Source of the DNA: Ascarosepion bandense | Taxonomy: Eukaryota; Mollusca; Cephalopoda; Sepiida; Sepiidae | Length of the DNA: 64,000 nt | Reading direction: 5' to 3' | NCBI GenBank assembly: GCA_037127315.1 | Contig: JBBBDQ010001186.1 | Location: 3,616,501 to 3,680,500 of the forward strand | Shown here: positions 31,961 to 42,529 of the stretch, piece after piece | Position numbering within the stretch: the stretch's first letter is position 1 | Layout: the number at the start of each line of letters is the position of its first letter | Translations under genes and position numbers: made by a program | Notes under the pieces: model-generated | Databases searched by the model: none | What the model was told of the DNA's origin: nothing | What the model saw: only the letters and a program-made list of their open reading frames with translations

Positions 31961-32173
31961 TCATCCAAAATTAAAGACATCTTGGACACATAATCTGCAC
32001 CATCAAGAATAACGACACTAGCACCTTTATCTGGTCTGGAGATCACTAATTCGAAATTATTCCTTAGTGAATTAAGTACACGTTGATGTCCAGCTGTCCA
32101 CTCAGATTCTCTTCAGACCAGATAAAGGTGCTGGTGTCGTTAATCCTGATGGCGCAGATTATGTGTCCAAGTG

Positions 32174-32280
32174 GAATATAGATGTTAGTTAGTTCCTGCC
32201 TTGACTCTTAGAGTTGTGAGTTCAATACCAGGCTACAGCAGTGGTGAACAAGTAACTGGGCCACGTGTTCTTAAGGACAG
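32174..32280 (+). mobile_element. tRNA-like SINE head, first tandem copy
   Basis: TTAGTTAGTTCCTGCCTTGA with B-box GTTCAATACC near 32220. Truncated after the ACAGCAGTGGTGAACAAGTA segment and followed by a second head. Confidence 0.6.
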
Positions 32281-32560
32281 TGAATATAGACGTTGGTTAG
32301 TTCCTGATATGACTCTAAGATTTGTGAGTTCAATACCAGGCTACAGCGGTGGTGAACAAATAACTTGCAGGGTTAGAGAGAGATAACTTATGACTCCCAA
32401 TCAAGGCTTTACGCAAGGAATGAGGATGATATACTTAAGTGATTGTAATATAGGGTTAGGTTTGAAATTTCTAGCACCCGAAGAAGGACGTAGCGTACAA
32501 TGGACACCCGAAACGTCGTACAAATAGCAATAAAGATGAGGACAACATTCCGAATAATGA
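32281..32560 (+). mobile_element. tRNA-headed SINE with hammerhead-like tail
   Basis: Head GACGTTGGTTAGTTCCTGA and B-box GTTCAATACC near 32329, spacer with GAGAGATAACTTATGAC, ribozyme-like motif at 32472-32522, then GCAATAAAGATGAGGACAAC. Sister copy 52940-53240 has the same order. Confidence 0.6.
32472..32522 (+). ncRNA. Degenerate hammerhead-like motif
   Basis: CCGAAGA (32478-32484; U4 changed to C), helix II not clear, GAAA (32510-32513), palindromic helix III ACGT, C17 at 32517, and helix I GCAC/GTAC with one mismatch. Confidence 0.4.
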
Positions 32561-32707
32561 AAATACTGTAAATCCTACCTCATCTAAAAAATATAGAGAA
32601 ATTCTCTGGCTCTTACTTTTTTAAAAAAGTGCTCAATACAGCATACATCGTAGAGCATAATATAATTATAATTAAATTTGTTTTTTTATTAAAATTAATT
32701 TAATTTA

Positions 32708-32762
32708 CATTGCGACACGGAAATTTCTATGTTTCGCGATTTTACTTCGTCATCAGGCAATG
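32708..32762 (-). ncRNA. Hammerhead-like ribozyme with long helix I
   Basis: Minus strand: helix I CATTGC (32762-32757) with GCAATG (32713-32708), a perfect 6-bp match. CTGATGA (32756-32750), weak helix II CGA/TCG offset by one, GAAA (32735-32732), helix III ACA/TGT with a 12-nt loop, C17 at 32714. Confidence 0.55.
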
Positions 32763-32947
32763 TTGACTTATTGTTGTGAAAATGATTTCCATTTGAATGC
32801 ATAAAACAATACGCTTGTTATTTAAAGAATTAATGTGGATGGGGAAGACATTAAAATTTATGTGAGATTTTAATTTAACTAATCAGAATTAAGTTCAACT
32901 TTTAAAATTTGAAAATATAGGTTATATGTTTCAGTCTTAACGGGAAA

Positions 32948-33115
32948 GTGTCAGCCAATTTGGGTCACCGTCTAGACTGCCTTTTATATGAAAAACTATA
33001 TACTGATAAATTTCTTAAGAATAAAAATCTATTAAATAAACGTAATGAAATACATGTCATATGTGGGCATTGTAAAATATTTACCTTAGAATATGGATAC
33101 AAATTCTTCATAAAG
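32948..33115 (+). mobile_element. Penelope-like element C-terminal fragment
   Basis: The frame reads YEKLYTDKFLKNKNLLNKRN then EIHVICGHCKIFTLEYG, the LLNKRxEI..C tail of PLE endonucleases. Upstream domains are absent. The rest of the 84-codon frame downstream is not conserved. Confidence 0.6.
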
Positions 33116-33824
33116 GACTATCCATTAACTTACATATATTCAATAATTTGTTCTATATTATTGTTGTGGATTTTGGGAATGGGAACCGCACAAAATAAAT
33201 GAACCACAATCAGAACTGGAGATAGGAAAATAAGTATATTAAACGTAAAACTTGAACGCAGGTTAGTAATCCAAGAATACAGTTAGTACGAAGTATATAT
33301 ACAAGTTTCTGGAGTGAAGACGTAGTAAATTTAATAAGTCCACGTCGAAAGCTGACGGGTGCTGTGAAACGTCGGTATCTTTGGTTGAATGGAGCTCAGA
33401 GCTACTATGAACTACTGACGCTGTATTCTCCGTGAAACCTCGGTATCTTTCGGTATCGCTCGCTGTCGTTCGGTATCTGTCGGATCTGACGTTGTCTCTC
33501 AATGGCAGTAGTATATGTATTAGAAGAGTTTATTATCATGGAAAAAGAGGTGACCCACAACAATTATAATATAATATAAATTAAATAGATATTAATTTTT
33601 TTACAAATTAAGAGCTCAGGAAAAAATAGAAAAAATGCACTCTGAATCGAAATAAAAATAGTATAATCATACTGAAAGCTCCCTTTAAGTTAAATCTAAA
33701 GTATAAAATGTTTTCTTTCTTTATTTTTGTTTTTAAAAAAAAATTGGAATGTCAGAGAAAATGAAGACAATAATCTGTAATAAAAATAGATACATGGCAC
33801 AGGAAGAGAGCAGTCTAGCCGCTG
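33116..33824. other. No supported feature
   Basis: Contains short repeated TCGGTATC(T/G) words at 33370-33480. No gene recognised. Confidence 0.4.
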
Positions 33825-33929
33825 GCCAAAATTGACTCGAAATCTCGAAACAGAAATTTCAGTGTCACAGTGTAAATTAAATTAATTTTAAATAAAGAAC
33901 AAGATTTAATTATAATTATATACATATAT

Positions 33930-34131
33930 ATATATTTACGCTCTCGCCCGCCAATTGAGCACTATAAAGAAAAGGCAGACTTTAACAAAAATAGCTACTC
34001 ACCGCTATTTATGTATCGTTCATTGAGTAATGAATTTAAATACTATCGGCTATTAATATGTGTTTACATTGTGTATATAACACGCTAAAAATATTCTTCG
34101 ACTGAGCGCCCATAGCTTAGTGGAAGAATTA
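33930..34131 (+). mobile_element. Upstream region of SINE-hammerhead ending in a tRNA 5' half
   Basis: Aligns with the left arm of 11808-11956 and with 49660-49551 (minus): GAGTAATGAATTTAAATACT, GTGTTTACATTGTGTAT, then CGCCCATAGCTTAGTGGAAG. It stops at GAATT, the same base as both halves of the 11.9-kb palindrome. Confidence 0.6.
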
Positions 34132-34554
34132 AGTTCTTACTGTTAATTTCCAATAATAAATGGATAAAGCAGTACTTTTGCTGCATTTACTGTTGTGTAA
34201 GGACAATGTGTGGTCGTTAAATCTTATCTTCAACCTGTTAGAAGTACATTCAAAGTAAAATTTAACATCATTATCATCCAAATGAATTCGAGCTCTATAA
34301 ACAATATTTCGGACATACATTGGCCATTCAATGAGCAGGTTTTATTTTTTCGGCAGTTGAAATTAGTTTTAGAAGGGTTATTTTAACTATTAGTTGGATG
34401 ACGGATGTTATTTATGTCTTTGGTTGATCCCAAATATATTTTATTTTATTTTATTTTATTTTGGTCATTTTTAGTCATATATTTGGAATCAACCAAAGAC
34501 ACCTTGAAGACCAGGTGGTTCATTCACAAGTCTATATTCAAAGTAGAAAACTGT
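34132..34554. other. No supported feature
   Basis: AT-rich. A short minus-strand frame has no recognisable domain. Confidence 0.4.
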
Positions 34555-34947
34555 GCAAAATTGGCTAGCCACGTGTGGAAATTGTAATCAAAATATGGAA
34601 AAGACCCAGACATAACGTGGAGTATAGTGAAAACAGCCAAGCCTTACAACGGTGGCAAAAAAGTTAGAGATTCTATTCCCAAACAAAAATGAACTATTGA
34701 ATGAAAGAACAAAAATTATGACTAAGTGTAACCATACTAAAAACAATTACCTCTAAGGTTCATACAACCATGGATAAAAACGTTATAATTTCTTGTAATT
34801 GTAAAAATTGCACGTTCAAAAATCCCCTGCCACGTGAGCGTTAAAAAAAACACCGTTACGTGAGCGTTCTTAAAATAAAAACGGTAAAAGGTAAAATCAG
34901 TTTTTGCAAATCGCCTGAAGACACTCATGGTAAAAACCTAGGTTACG
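34555..34947 (+). mobile_element. Penelope-like element 3' end with inactivated hammerhead
   Basis: Broken frame with YGKDPDITWSIVKTAKPYNG, a PLE endonuclease block, then LNERTKIMTKC in another frame. At 34912-34947 the ribozyme has CTGAAGA (34915-34921) and an ACCTAGGT helix III, but GAAA is changed to AAAA and helix II is shortened. (TA)n starts at 34972. Confidence 0.65.
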
Positions 34948-34967
34948 TAATAACTCGTTTACAAATG

Positions 34968-34971
<4 letters not shown>

Positions 34972-35004
<33 letters not shown>
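34972..35004. repeat. (TA)n tail of PLE
   Basis: TA run ~25 bp after the ribozyme 3' strand, as in other PLE ends here. Confidence 0.9.
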
Positions 35005-35008
<4 letters not shown>

Positions 35009-35204
35009 ATTTTTTATCCTTCTCTTGAGTTAAAGAAAATGCATATTCCGGCAAATTTTTTTGTACCAAATGGAAGTAATATTGTAAGGTCTGATGAAAT
35101 GAGCTAATTAAGCTCATAGAAATGAATTATAATTTATAACCAACTGAAATGACGTGTTGAGTTTTCCTTTATAAATATATTTATATATGTATTTATCTAT
35201 TGAT

Positions 35205-35420
35205 TGATTGTTTAATACTTAGTTTTTGGTCCTCATAGGATTAAACCAGTACACATTTGTATTAAAAATCGTTCGATACAATTATATTGTAGAACTTTTG
35301 AATATTTTCCATTTTTAGAATTTTAAAATGTTTATTAAGTTATCAAAAATCGCCTGAAGACACCACTCATGGTAGAAACCTAGGTAGCGTAATAACTCGT
35401 TTAAAAATGGAATATATATA
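35205..35420 (+). mobile_element. PLE 3' terminal region with intact hammerhead
   Basis: Shares TAATACTTAGTTTTTGG and the TATTGTAGAACTTTTGAATA segment with the minus-strand copy 26405-26540. The ribozyme follows at 35351-35389, then AATAACTCGTTTAAAAATGG and a short TA run. Confidence 0.7.
35351..35389 (+). ncRNA. Hammerhead ribozyme (PLE family)
   Basis: Helix I CGC (35351-35353) with GCG (35387-35389), CTGAAGA (35354-35360), helix II ACCA-CTCA-TGGT, GAAA (35375-35378), self-complementary helix III ACCTAGGT, A17 at 35386. The palindromic helix III fits the minimal, dimer-active hammerheads described in PLEs. All conserved bases are present. Confidence 0.75.
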
Positions 35421-35995
35421 ATGTCTTATTACTTCTTGCCATCACAGTTGGTGATAGAGTCGGCGTAAAATGTAATGCTTATTTTCAAAACAGGCGCACC
35501 TTTTTCCACGAGAAAGTGTAGCGATAAACAGAGATGCTATCCTTGTTTCAAACCATTTAAATCGTGCGCAGTCGTCAGCTATAAAATAGTAAAGTAAAAA
35601 CATGACATATTTTCATCTGCCAACAGACTACATATATCATTAGCTAGACACGAAAGAGTCAGCGGTTTGTTCAGGCTAGTCTGGTACAAGAACGTTGTAG
35701 TTGGGTACTACCAATTTTGGGAGACGAATCTGCGAACCATGGTCAGCTTCATGAAGAGAAATAGGAGCCGTAACAGTAGATAATTTTTCTGTGACATTTC
35801 GCATATAAATTTTGCATATTAAACGTAAATAAATAAATAAATAATAAATTCTGATGTTTATGTCTATTTTCGCATTTTGACATTTTTTATCTTCATCAGG
35901 TTTTGTATTTCGCAACGTTCAAATGCTTACGTCAAAACAGAAAAAAATAATTTTGTCAAAAATTATGGTTTAAAAGTATTCCCCGACATAAAAGA
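35421..35995. other. No gene; holds donor of a SINE segment
   Basis: Position 35658-35712 matches 36317-36371 inside the next SINE. Nothing else recognised. Confidence 0.5.
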
Positions 35996-35997
35996 CC

Positions 35998-36042
<45 letters not shown>

Positions 36043-36060
36043 GGAGAGAGAGAGAGAAAC
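35998..36060. repeat. (CA)n(GA)n microsatellite
   Basis: CA run followed by GA-rich sequence. Confidence 0.9.
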
Positions 36061-36128
36061 ACAAGCAAACAAACAAACAAATATATTAATAAATATACAT
36101 ATTATCCTACATCTGTATAATAACTCTG

Positions 36129-36430
36129 TTGTGCGTTGTGGTGCAGTGGATATCGGCTCGGAATTCAAACTCAGCTTTCCGAGTTCGAATTCCATTTGAA
36201 TTAGTTGTATTCACTTACACGCAAATACCATTGGGAAAGGTATTAATCAGTCTCTTCTCTCCATCTATGGGTTAAATAACAGGATAGATTGGTTTGTAAA
36301 GCCTTGGTTGGCAAGAATCAGCGGTTTGTTCAGGTTAGACTGGTACAAGAACGTTGTAGTTGGGTACTACCGATTAATTTCCAAGGCATGATCGCTGAAG
36401 CGGGTATAACGTATGGTACTTGACTGATTG
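36129..36430 (+). mobile_element. tRNA-derived SINE with a foreign internal segment
   Basis: Head GTGCGTTGTGGTGCAGTGG and CGAGTTCGAATTCC, normal body to ~36316, then 55 bp (36317-36371) matching 35658-35712 in place of the usual CAGTCTACCGCAGAAAG part, then the usual end. Looks like patch transfer or template switching. Confidence 0.75.
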
Positions 36431-36470
36431 CACGACTCGGAGTTTCACGCCTTTTACAATCATCAGGTGC
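36430..36470 (-). ncRNA. Hammerhead ribozyme motif abutting a SINE end
   Basis: Minus strand: helix I GCAC (36470-36467) with GTGC (36433-36430), intact CTGATGA (36466-36460), weak helix II (mostly wobble), GAAA (36446-36443), helix III ACTC/GAGT, C17 at 36434. Same family as the pair at 12140-12279, here with C3 intact. Confidence 0.65.
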
Positions 36471-36769
36471 ATATTATGATATTCTTATATATTGCTGTGG
36501 AGTAGTTTTTTTTGCACTGAAAGTTATAATCGTGCTATGTCGGTTGCTAATCGACTTAACGCACGCAAAATATTAGGAATTTGGTAATCTTCCACTGTAA
36601 GCTGACTCCTTAGTATTCAGCTAGCTGCCGACTAATATCAACTGCCTATGTCCAAACTGGAACTAACTAATAGTTCTACTGAACTTCAATAAGAACTCCT
36701 AAGAACTTCCCAAGAACTTCTCTTTATTTATTGTAGTAAATACAATTGTGGAACAAGGCCGATTTGGGA
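36471..36769. other. No supported feature
   Basis: Contains repeated AAGAACTTC / AAGAACTCC words at 36690-36720. Confidence 0.4.
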
Positions 36770-37871
36770 GGGGGGATTAAAAAAACTCAGGTTGGTCTTC
36801 AGTACCTCTCCTGTACCTAGCTAATCCCACTCACGACCCAAACATACTTTACAATTTTCTCATCCACCACAAACACGTGACCATCATTATTCAATCCTTC
36901 ATACACAAAAATACCTCAAACATACCAGGGACCTAAAAAAACAAAACAAATGAGCATTTATTTTATTATGAATAATAGATACAAAAATATATTTAAAAAT
37001 ATATAACGGAATGATATGTGGGGAGGGGCATGACATAAATTCCCAAAACAAAAGATTTTTTTTAAAACAAAAGATATAAAGAGAAATCATGATGTTAGTT
37101 GGCCCCAACCAACCCACAAAACAAAGAGGCCGCTGTATTCTGCCCATAGGACCAAATCAAGATGCACTCTTTCTACAGGGAGTGGAGAGGATAAAATAAA
37201 ATGGATGGGGAGAATATAATTCTGGCCCGGACGAGATAAAACGGGACAAAAATAATAAACTGGGGAAAATGGGAATCTCGACTTGGATCATAACAAAAGA
37301 TAACGCCGGGGACAGGCTAGGGATCACATCCATTCCTATTAACTAGGTACACAAAAAAGAACTACCTTAACCAAGGGAGGGTTCCAAAGAAATCCACCCC
37401 GATGTGACTAGTAGATCTAAAATAGAAAATCAAGGCTAGCCCCGTTCAGGCGAACCAGGATCGCCACATTTACCCACCTTTCGCTAAAGCCTGTTGGGGT
37501 CAACCATTTCCAATCAGATCTAATTTTAATTTTGAGCTTATGCTAAAAATATCTGATCAGATCCTGATGTGAAAGTCGGCAATCTCGCAAGACTTCCTCC
37601 AGTCGCGTTCGAGCCCTGGCCAGCAGCGACAGAAACACCAGCCGTCAGGTAGCCATGTTCAACCCTATCAAATGCCTTGGACTGATCCAAATTGATCATC
37701 GTCGTCTTTTACACCCTCTAGGATCGTGCGGATCAAATGCTGATTGCTCTGCAAATGAGTATAAACAAAAACATAAATATGTAAGCGATATTTATATATT
37801 GCTTGAAATGCGTTCAAATAAATAGTGCCAAATTTTAAACTATTAATTTTCCTTTTTCGAGAATGATTCAT
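36770..37871 (-). mobile_element. Third LINE family, RT relic plus long 3' region
   Basis: Minus strand has SNQHLIRTILEGVKD, then in a shifted frame MINLDQSKAFDRVEHGYL, the conserved non-LTR RT palm block. After this the frame collapses, and ~800 bp of G/C-richer sequence with no frame follows, probably 3' UTR. Neither family A nor the RTE-like family. Confidence 0.55.
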
Positions 37872-38065
37872 TTACAAGAAATAAAGATAAAGAATTTTGG
37901 CATTTAAAAAAATAAACAATATATTTTTATTATTCTTGCTATTTTATGTATTATTTCCCGATGGTAAGACATATTTATACCCATAAATCCCGCATGTGAA
38001 AATAAAGACTTTCTTTATACCCCATTGTCGATTTTGTATTGATATTTGTATTTATTCATGTTATA

Positions 38066-38095
38066 CTAGCCGACGTACCCATACTTTGTCGGGCT
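38066..38095 (-). mobile_element. Helitron-like 3' end
   Basis: On the minus strand CCGAC...GTCGG forms a hairpin directly followed by CTAG and T. The rest of the element cannot be delimited. Confidence 0.4.
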
Positions 38096-38099
38096 TTAA

Positions 38100-38620
38100 A
38101 ATTTATATATTTTTGAATGAGTTAATTGAATCTTGCAAATATACAAATAACAAATTATGCAGGTTTCATTAATAATGACAAAGTGTGATGGTAAAGTTTT
38201 TAATGTTATTTTTTCATGCAATTTTATGAATTTTTTTTTTTTTTTTGAGGACATAAATTATATAAAAATTATCCAAAAGTTTTACGGCGATACTTTTAAC
38301 CATTTTCTAGGATGAATGTTATCTTGCGTGTAACAGAATGTATGTGGTGTTATGTATGATGTATAGTAATATTATGTGTTATGTACCAAACACGGTAAGC
38401 ATGTTGTTAGCGTGTTCGTAGTTGATGTTATTGAGGGTTTGGTTTTTTGTATTTATAAAAAGCCTCCATCATTTTTACTCTTTTTTTTTTTTGCATGTGA
38501 ATAATGCTATGATATTTGCGTTGTGGACGAGTATGTTCTGTGTGTTTAAATGAGATTGATTTAAGATCCGTTGAGAAAGATAATAACAAATTGAAAATTT
38601 GTTATAATAACAAATAATAA
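38100..38620. other. AT-rich, no supported gene
   Basis: Nothing recognised apart from homopolymer runs. Confidence 0.4.
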
Positions 38621-38639
38621 CAAACTGGAAATACCAAAA

Positions 38640-39950
38640 TCAAAGAAATACAACAATTTAAACATCCGGGAAGTGTTTTAATAGGGGACTGTTGTTGAGT
38701 TGTGGCGAAACTTCACTGCAAAGTTGAAGTGACCGGTTTGTACCGGAAGTACGACACGGAACCAAAAGGTACACTACCGACCATAATTATTAGCCCACAT
38801 ATTTTTTTTTTTTTAAAGAAATGATGTATTTCATTAAGTGGAAAATTTTAAATGAAAATTGAATGATTCTTTTGATATTATTACTACTTTGCAAAATTTT
38901 ACAAGGCAAGGAAGCAAAGATGAACCCGTCCGTATCACCTTAAATTTTCTTCATTCTTTCAATATAGGTAATTATTAAATATTTATAAATTCATTTGATG
39001 CACATGTTAGTGTGCAGTTTTAACAAAATAACCATTCTATTTTCATTTCCAATTATTCACTTGGCAAACAATACTAAAAATAGTATGAAATTTATCATTT
39101 TTTTTAAACACTGGGGTGGCCTAATAAATATGGCCGGTAGTGTAGGTTCAAAACATTGTATTAGTATAACAAGAAACAAGATATCTAAAAAAAAGTGTTA
39201 ATAAATAGTAATATAGAAATAAATAAGTCTGAAGGTATTATTTCGCTACCTGACTAGTAGCTGTCGTTAACTTCTGTACTTGACTGCTCGTAACTGCTCT
39301 TGTTGCCTGCTCTTGTTACTGCTAACTTGACTACTCCCTAGAAGTCACGCAGGTAACTTATATGTAGCAAGAGGAAGAGTACATTCCTCGTAGGAGGGTA
39401 CCATAACAGATAAGTGTGACACTGAAATCCGAAGAAACGTTGATATAGCAAAAGTCGTCTTCCAAAATTTAAGCAAAGTATTAAGAAACAGAATTTTTTT
39501 CGTTAGAAACACAGAAAAAAATTACTGAACTATTAGTCCTTCTTTATGGTAGTGAATGATAGACAATTTCCTCATAGATGAAGAAGATACTTGATCAACA
39601 AAAATATGGTTCTACAGAAAGATGCTGAGAATGACATAAATCGAACATATGAGCGACGAAAAAGTTTTATAGAAAATAAAAACGAAATGAAAAAGTATAT
39701 TTAACACAGGAAGATACTTTTAAAATTTATAGGGCACTATAAATAATGAGAAAAGGGGGCTTGGAAAATGTAATACTCACACAACATGTTGAAGAAATAA
39801 AAACAATGGAAAATAATGCATAGCCTACCTAACGAGCCTGAGTAAATAGATGGTGTAGTCGAGTATGAGAGATATGGCAAAATGACAAAATTTAAATGAA
39901 AAATTGTGGAAAGTCATGATCGTTAACGTCCTGAATAAACACGGCACATA
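38640..39950 (+). mobile_element. RTE-like LINE relic split by insertions
   Basis: QQFKHPGSVLIGD at ~38645-38690 and ITDKCDTEIRRNVDIAKVVF from ~39405 are consecutive parts of the RTE-like protein, now separated by ~700 bp that includes the MITE. Downstream pieces are heavily mutated and end near CACGGCACATATAGAAG. Confidence 0.6.
38772..39142. mobile_element. Complete TA MITE
   Basis: 371 bp, left end CACTACCGACCATAATTATT, right end its complement (AATATGGCCGGTAGTG), TA on each side (38770-38771, 39143-39144). Best-defined copy of the family. Confidence 0.85.
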
Positions 39951-40185
39951 TAGAAGACGATTTAAACCCCTTCTCAGCGTTTTCTGTCAATAAAGTCATG
40001 ATCTTCAACGTCCTGAAGGGACACAGTACATAGACTAAGAACCAGGTTCTTTAAAAAGATGTTGATTTTAATTTAGTCCAGCAGTGGTGAATCTATGAAA
40101 ATTGTTGCTCACATGCATTGAAAAAATACTTCTAATTTGCCTGTAAAAATTAGCAAATATTATTTCTTAAAAAATTTTTCTTTCT

Positions 40186-40376
40186 ACTTTTATGTGCCAT
40201 GTCCTTTCAGGACGTAGGTGATCATGGCTTTCCACATCTCCCTGTCCCTGGTGGCTCTTTGCATACCTTCTCCTGTTACACCATGCAACCCTCGTTCCGT
40301 CATCCATACGATCAGGTCCTTCAAATAGGGAGACGTGAAAGGCCATAATCGCTTACGTCCTGAAAGGACAAGGCAC

Positions 40377-40406
<30 letters not shown>
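40186..40406. mobile_element. Two RTE-like 3' ends fused in opposite directions, (GATA)n tail
   Basis: 40186-40327 is the minus-oriented 3' end (TERGLHGVTGEGMQRATRDR). 40328-40380 is a plus-oriented end (GGCCATAATCGCTTACGTCC, GGCACATAGATAG) running into (GATA)n. A plus-strand end piece also lies at 39990-40035. Confidence 0.65.
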
Positions 40407-40407
<1 letters not shown>

Positions 40408-40469
40408 CGAACATCAACTATTTTCTAAGCGCCGCTTAGATGTGGCACAAGGCCAAATGTATGGGGTAC

Positions 40470-40556
40470 ATAATGAGGACTGAACTCACTACTCAGTTGT
40501 AATAGGTTCAAGCAAGACAAGCTGGTTAACCATTACATCACGCCGAAGTGCCCACG
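40470..40556 (-). mobile_element. tRNA-like SINE head
   Basis: Minus strand GGCGTGATGTAATGGTTAAC (A-box type) and GAGTTCAGTCC (B box) ~50 nt later. The body beyond it is not seen elsewhere in the window. Confidence 0.5.
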
Positions 40557-40563
40557 AACTAGC

Positions 40564-40565
<2 letters not shown>

Positions 40566-40605
<40 letters not shown>
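40566..40605. repeat. (GATA)n microsatellite
   Basis: Perfect tetranucleotide run. Confidence 0.9.
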
Positions 40606-40606
<1 letters not shown>

Positions 40607-41039
40607 TGAACTGCTGAGATAAATTCATTGATTTATTTTGGATATTGTAAAAGTTGGGGCGGAAAAAGAAATTTTAACCGAATCTATTACATTCACTCAG
40701 AAATGCTATTGAGAAAGGCATGATTCCATCTTCCCTGTTCCCTATGATGAGTTGATTATTTTATATTATTTACCTGACTTTCCCTCTAACACAGTATGTA
40801 ACACATAGTCATTTTTATGTGGGCTGCCCACACACATGCATATGTGTCCAACACATCCAGATTCCGCAGCCACTGTCACCTTGGCAACAATATTACATCA
40901 ACCTCACAAGGAATCCCCGGAACCGTGCAAATTCACCCGCCTCAAATGAGGAGAGAACAGTTACTATGCTTTGATCCCGATCAAAATTACAGAGCAGCCA
41001 TTTTAAAACAATGTTCGAAAAACGAATGAACAGTAAAAA

Positions 41040-41608
41040 TCTAACGGAGAATCTGTAATGTGATCGATCCCGACTTGGCAGCTCGGATCACAGTCACTTT
41101 CTCACCGGCGCAATGTGGCTTCCCTGTGTCTTTTCTACAAATACTTTCACGGCTTCTGCTCCGATGAACTTAGCTCACTGGTACTTCTAATACATGAATT
41201 TACTCGAGCCACAAAATTAGCAACCAGGTCTCAGTCTTTTACTGTGAAACCAATAAATAGTAAACGCAAATTCTACTCCAGGAGCTTCTTCTCTCGCACT
41301 TCCCGCTTGTGGAATTCCCTTCCATTTACTTGCTTTCCTGACAGCTATAATCTCCAAGAATTCAAATGTAAAGTCAATAGTCATCTACTATCTCACTAAC
41401 CTGCATCCTCTCTCTCTCTCTCATGCTCCTTTCTCCGTCCACTCCCCTGTCAGCAGTATTCTCATCCTTCTCCTACCCTCTTCCTGACACCCCCTATAAC
41501 CTGTCACTCTTTCTCATAACTTTCCTTCTATGTAACCCCCTGCAAAACAGTGACAGTAAAATGCCTGGCTTGGGGCGATATGATTGTATAAAAAAAATGC
41601 TATACTAT
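41040..41608 (+). mobile_element. LINE family A, 3' part
   Basis: Frame from ATCTGTAATGTGATCGATCC through VASLCLFYKYF-type, FTRATKLATRSQSFTVKPIN and FFSRTSRLWNSLPFTCF to KVNSHLLSH, stop, 3' UTR, terminus GCTTGGGGCGATATGATTGT and poly(A). Confidence 0.8.
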
Positions 41609-41625
41609 TATATGTGGATATAAAG

Positions 41626-41685
41626 TAAGGGATCAATTCTACATTACAATCAATATATGAACTGATCTCTCACTTTATGGCCACT
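41626..41685. repeat. Degenerate hairpin element, partner of 61-113
   Basis: AAAGTAAGGGATCAATTCTA...GAACTGATCTCTCACTTT is an imperfect inverted repeat similar to the hairpin at the window start. Both lie near family-A LINE ends. Confidence 0.45.
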
Positions 41686-41689
41686 ATCA

Positions 41690-41818
41690 TCTTTCTCTTA
41701 CCCAATTCCTGACACCACCTATAACTTGTCACTCTTTCTCATAACTTACCTCCTATGTAATCCCCTGCTCAAAAGTGGCGGTAAAATGCCTTGCTTGGGG
41801 CGAGACGACTATAAAAAA
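41690..41818 (+). mobile_element. LINE family A, terminal 3' UTR
   Basis: Ends GCGGTAAAATGCCTTGCTTG and a short A tail. No ORF remains. Confidence 0.7.
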
Positions 41819-42525
41819 TGAATGGCGAAAGAAACCTTAGAAAAAAAAGAACCTGAATTTTAGAATGAAAAAATGAAACTGTCTTTAGAATAAAAATAAG
41901 GAAAGAGACAAAACTCTTTAAACTGAAGAATATGTTTTTTACAATATAATCAGAGGAATTTTTCAAAGAATAATTGTCAAACGGAAAATTAAGAAGAGAA
42001 TAAAAGAAAGAAACAAAAGGGAAGGAAGAAGAAAAATATTCAGAAAAACGAAAGAAAACAGAATAAAAACAATCATAAAAAAGTTGGAAAAAACGTTTAC
42101 CATTGAAAAAGAAATAAAAGAGAATTGAAACTATAAAGTTTCTGAAAATCATGAGTCACGTTTATGTTTCAATGGTTGATGCATATCTATGGACGCTGCT
42201 CTATCATTACCAATCTAAAGAACCAGCTTCGTGAGGTTGAAAATCACCTAATGTGATTTGCTATGCAAAGTTGGTGAAAACATCCAAAACAATATACAGG
42301 TCGTCCCAAAATTATTGATCTCATTTAAAATGTTAATATCTGGGTAACTCCATGTCCCGGGCAAAGAAAATTAAGTAGGCTTCATGTTTAACAATAAAAG
42401 ATTTATTTATCAAAATTCAAACAAAATATTCAAAGTGATGTGGGTTTTTAACTGATTTCACAAAGGTTTACAAATGTTCATCACTCTTGATACGACAAGC
42501 GTCAATTTGGTAGTCCATCTCCTGC
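41819..42525. other. Purine-rich and AT-rich DNA, no supported gene
   Basis: 41820-42125 is A/G-rich. Near 42298 GGTCGTCCCAAAATTATTGA resembles a mariner-type end but no partner was found. Confidence 0.4.
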
Positions 42526-42529
42526 CAAA

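Larger units (their letters stand above)
32658..33925. repeat. ~100-bp inverted repeats bracketing a PLE piece
   Basis: Left arm 32658-32750 and right arm 33825-33925 are diverged complements (AATTAATTTAATTTACA and its complement, ACGGAAATTTC/GAAATTTC). Each holds a hammerhead-like motif pointing outward. The right one has lost its core. Confidence 0.6.

Noticed and set aside
40190..40417. 75-codon minus-strand frame with an RTE-like tail
   Set aside because: It is chimeric across the junction of two oppositely oriented RTE-like ends and a (GATA)n tract.
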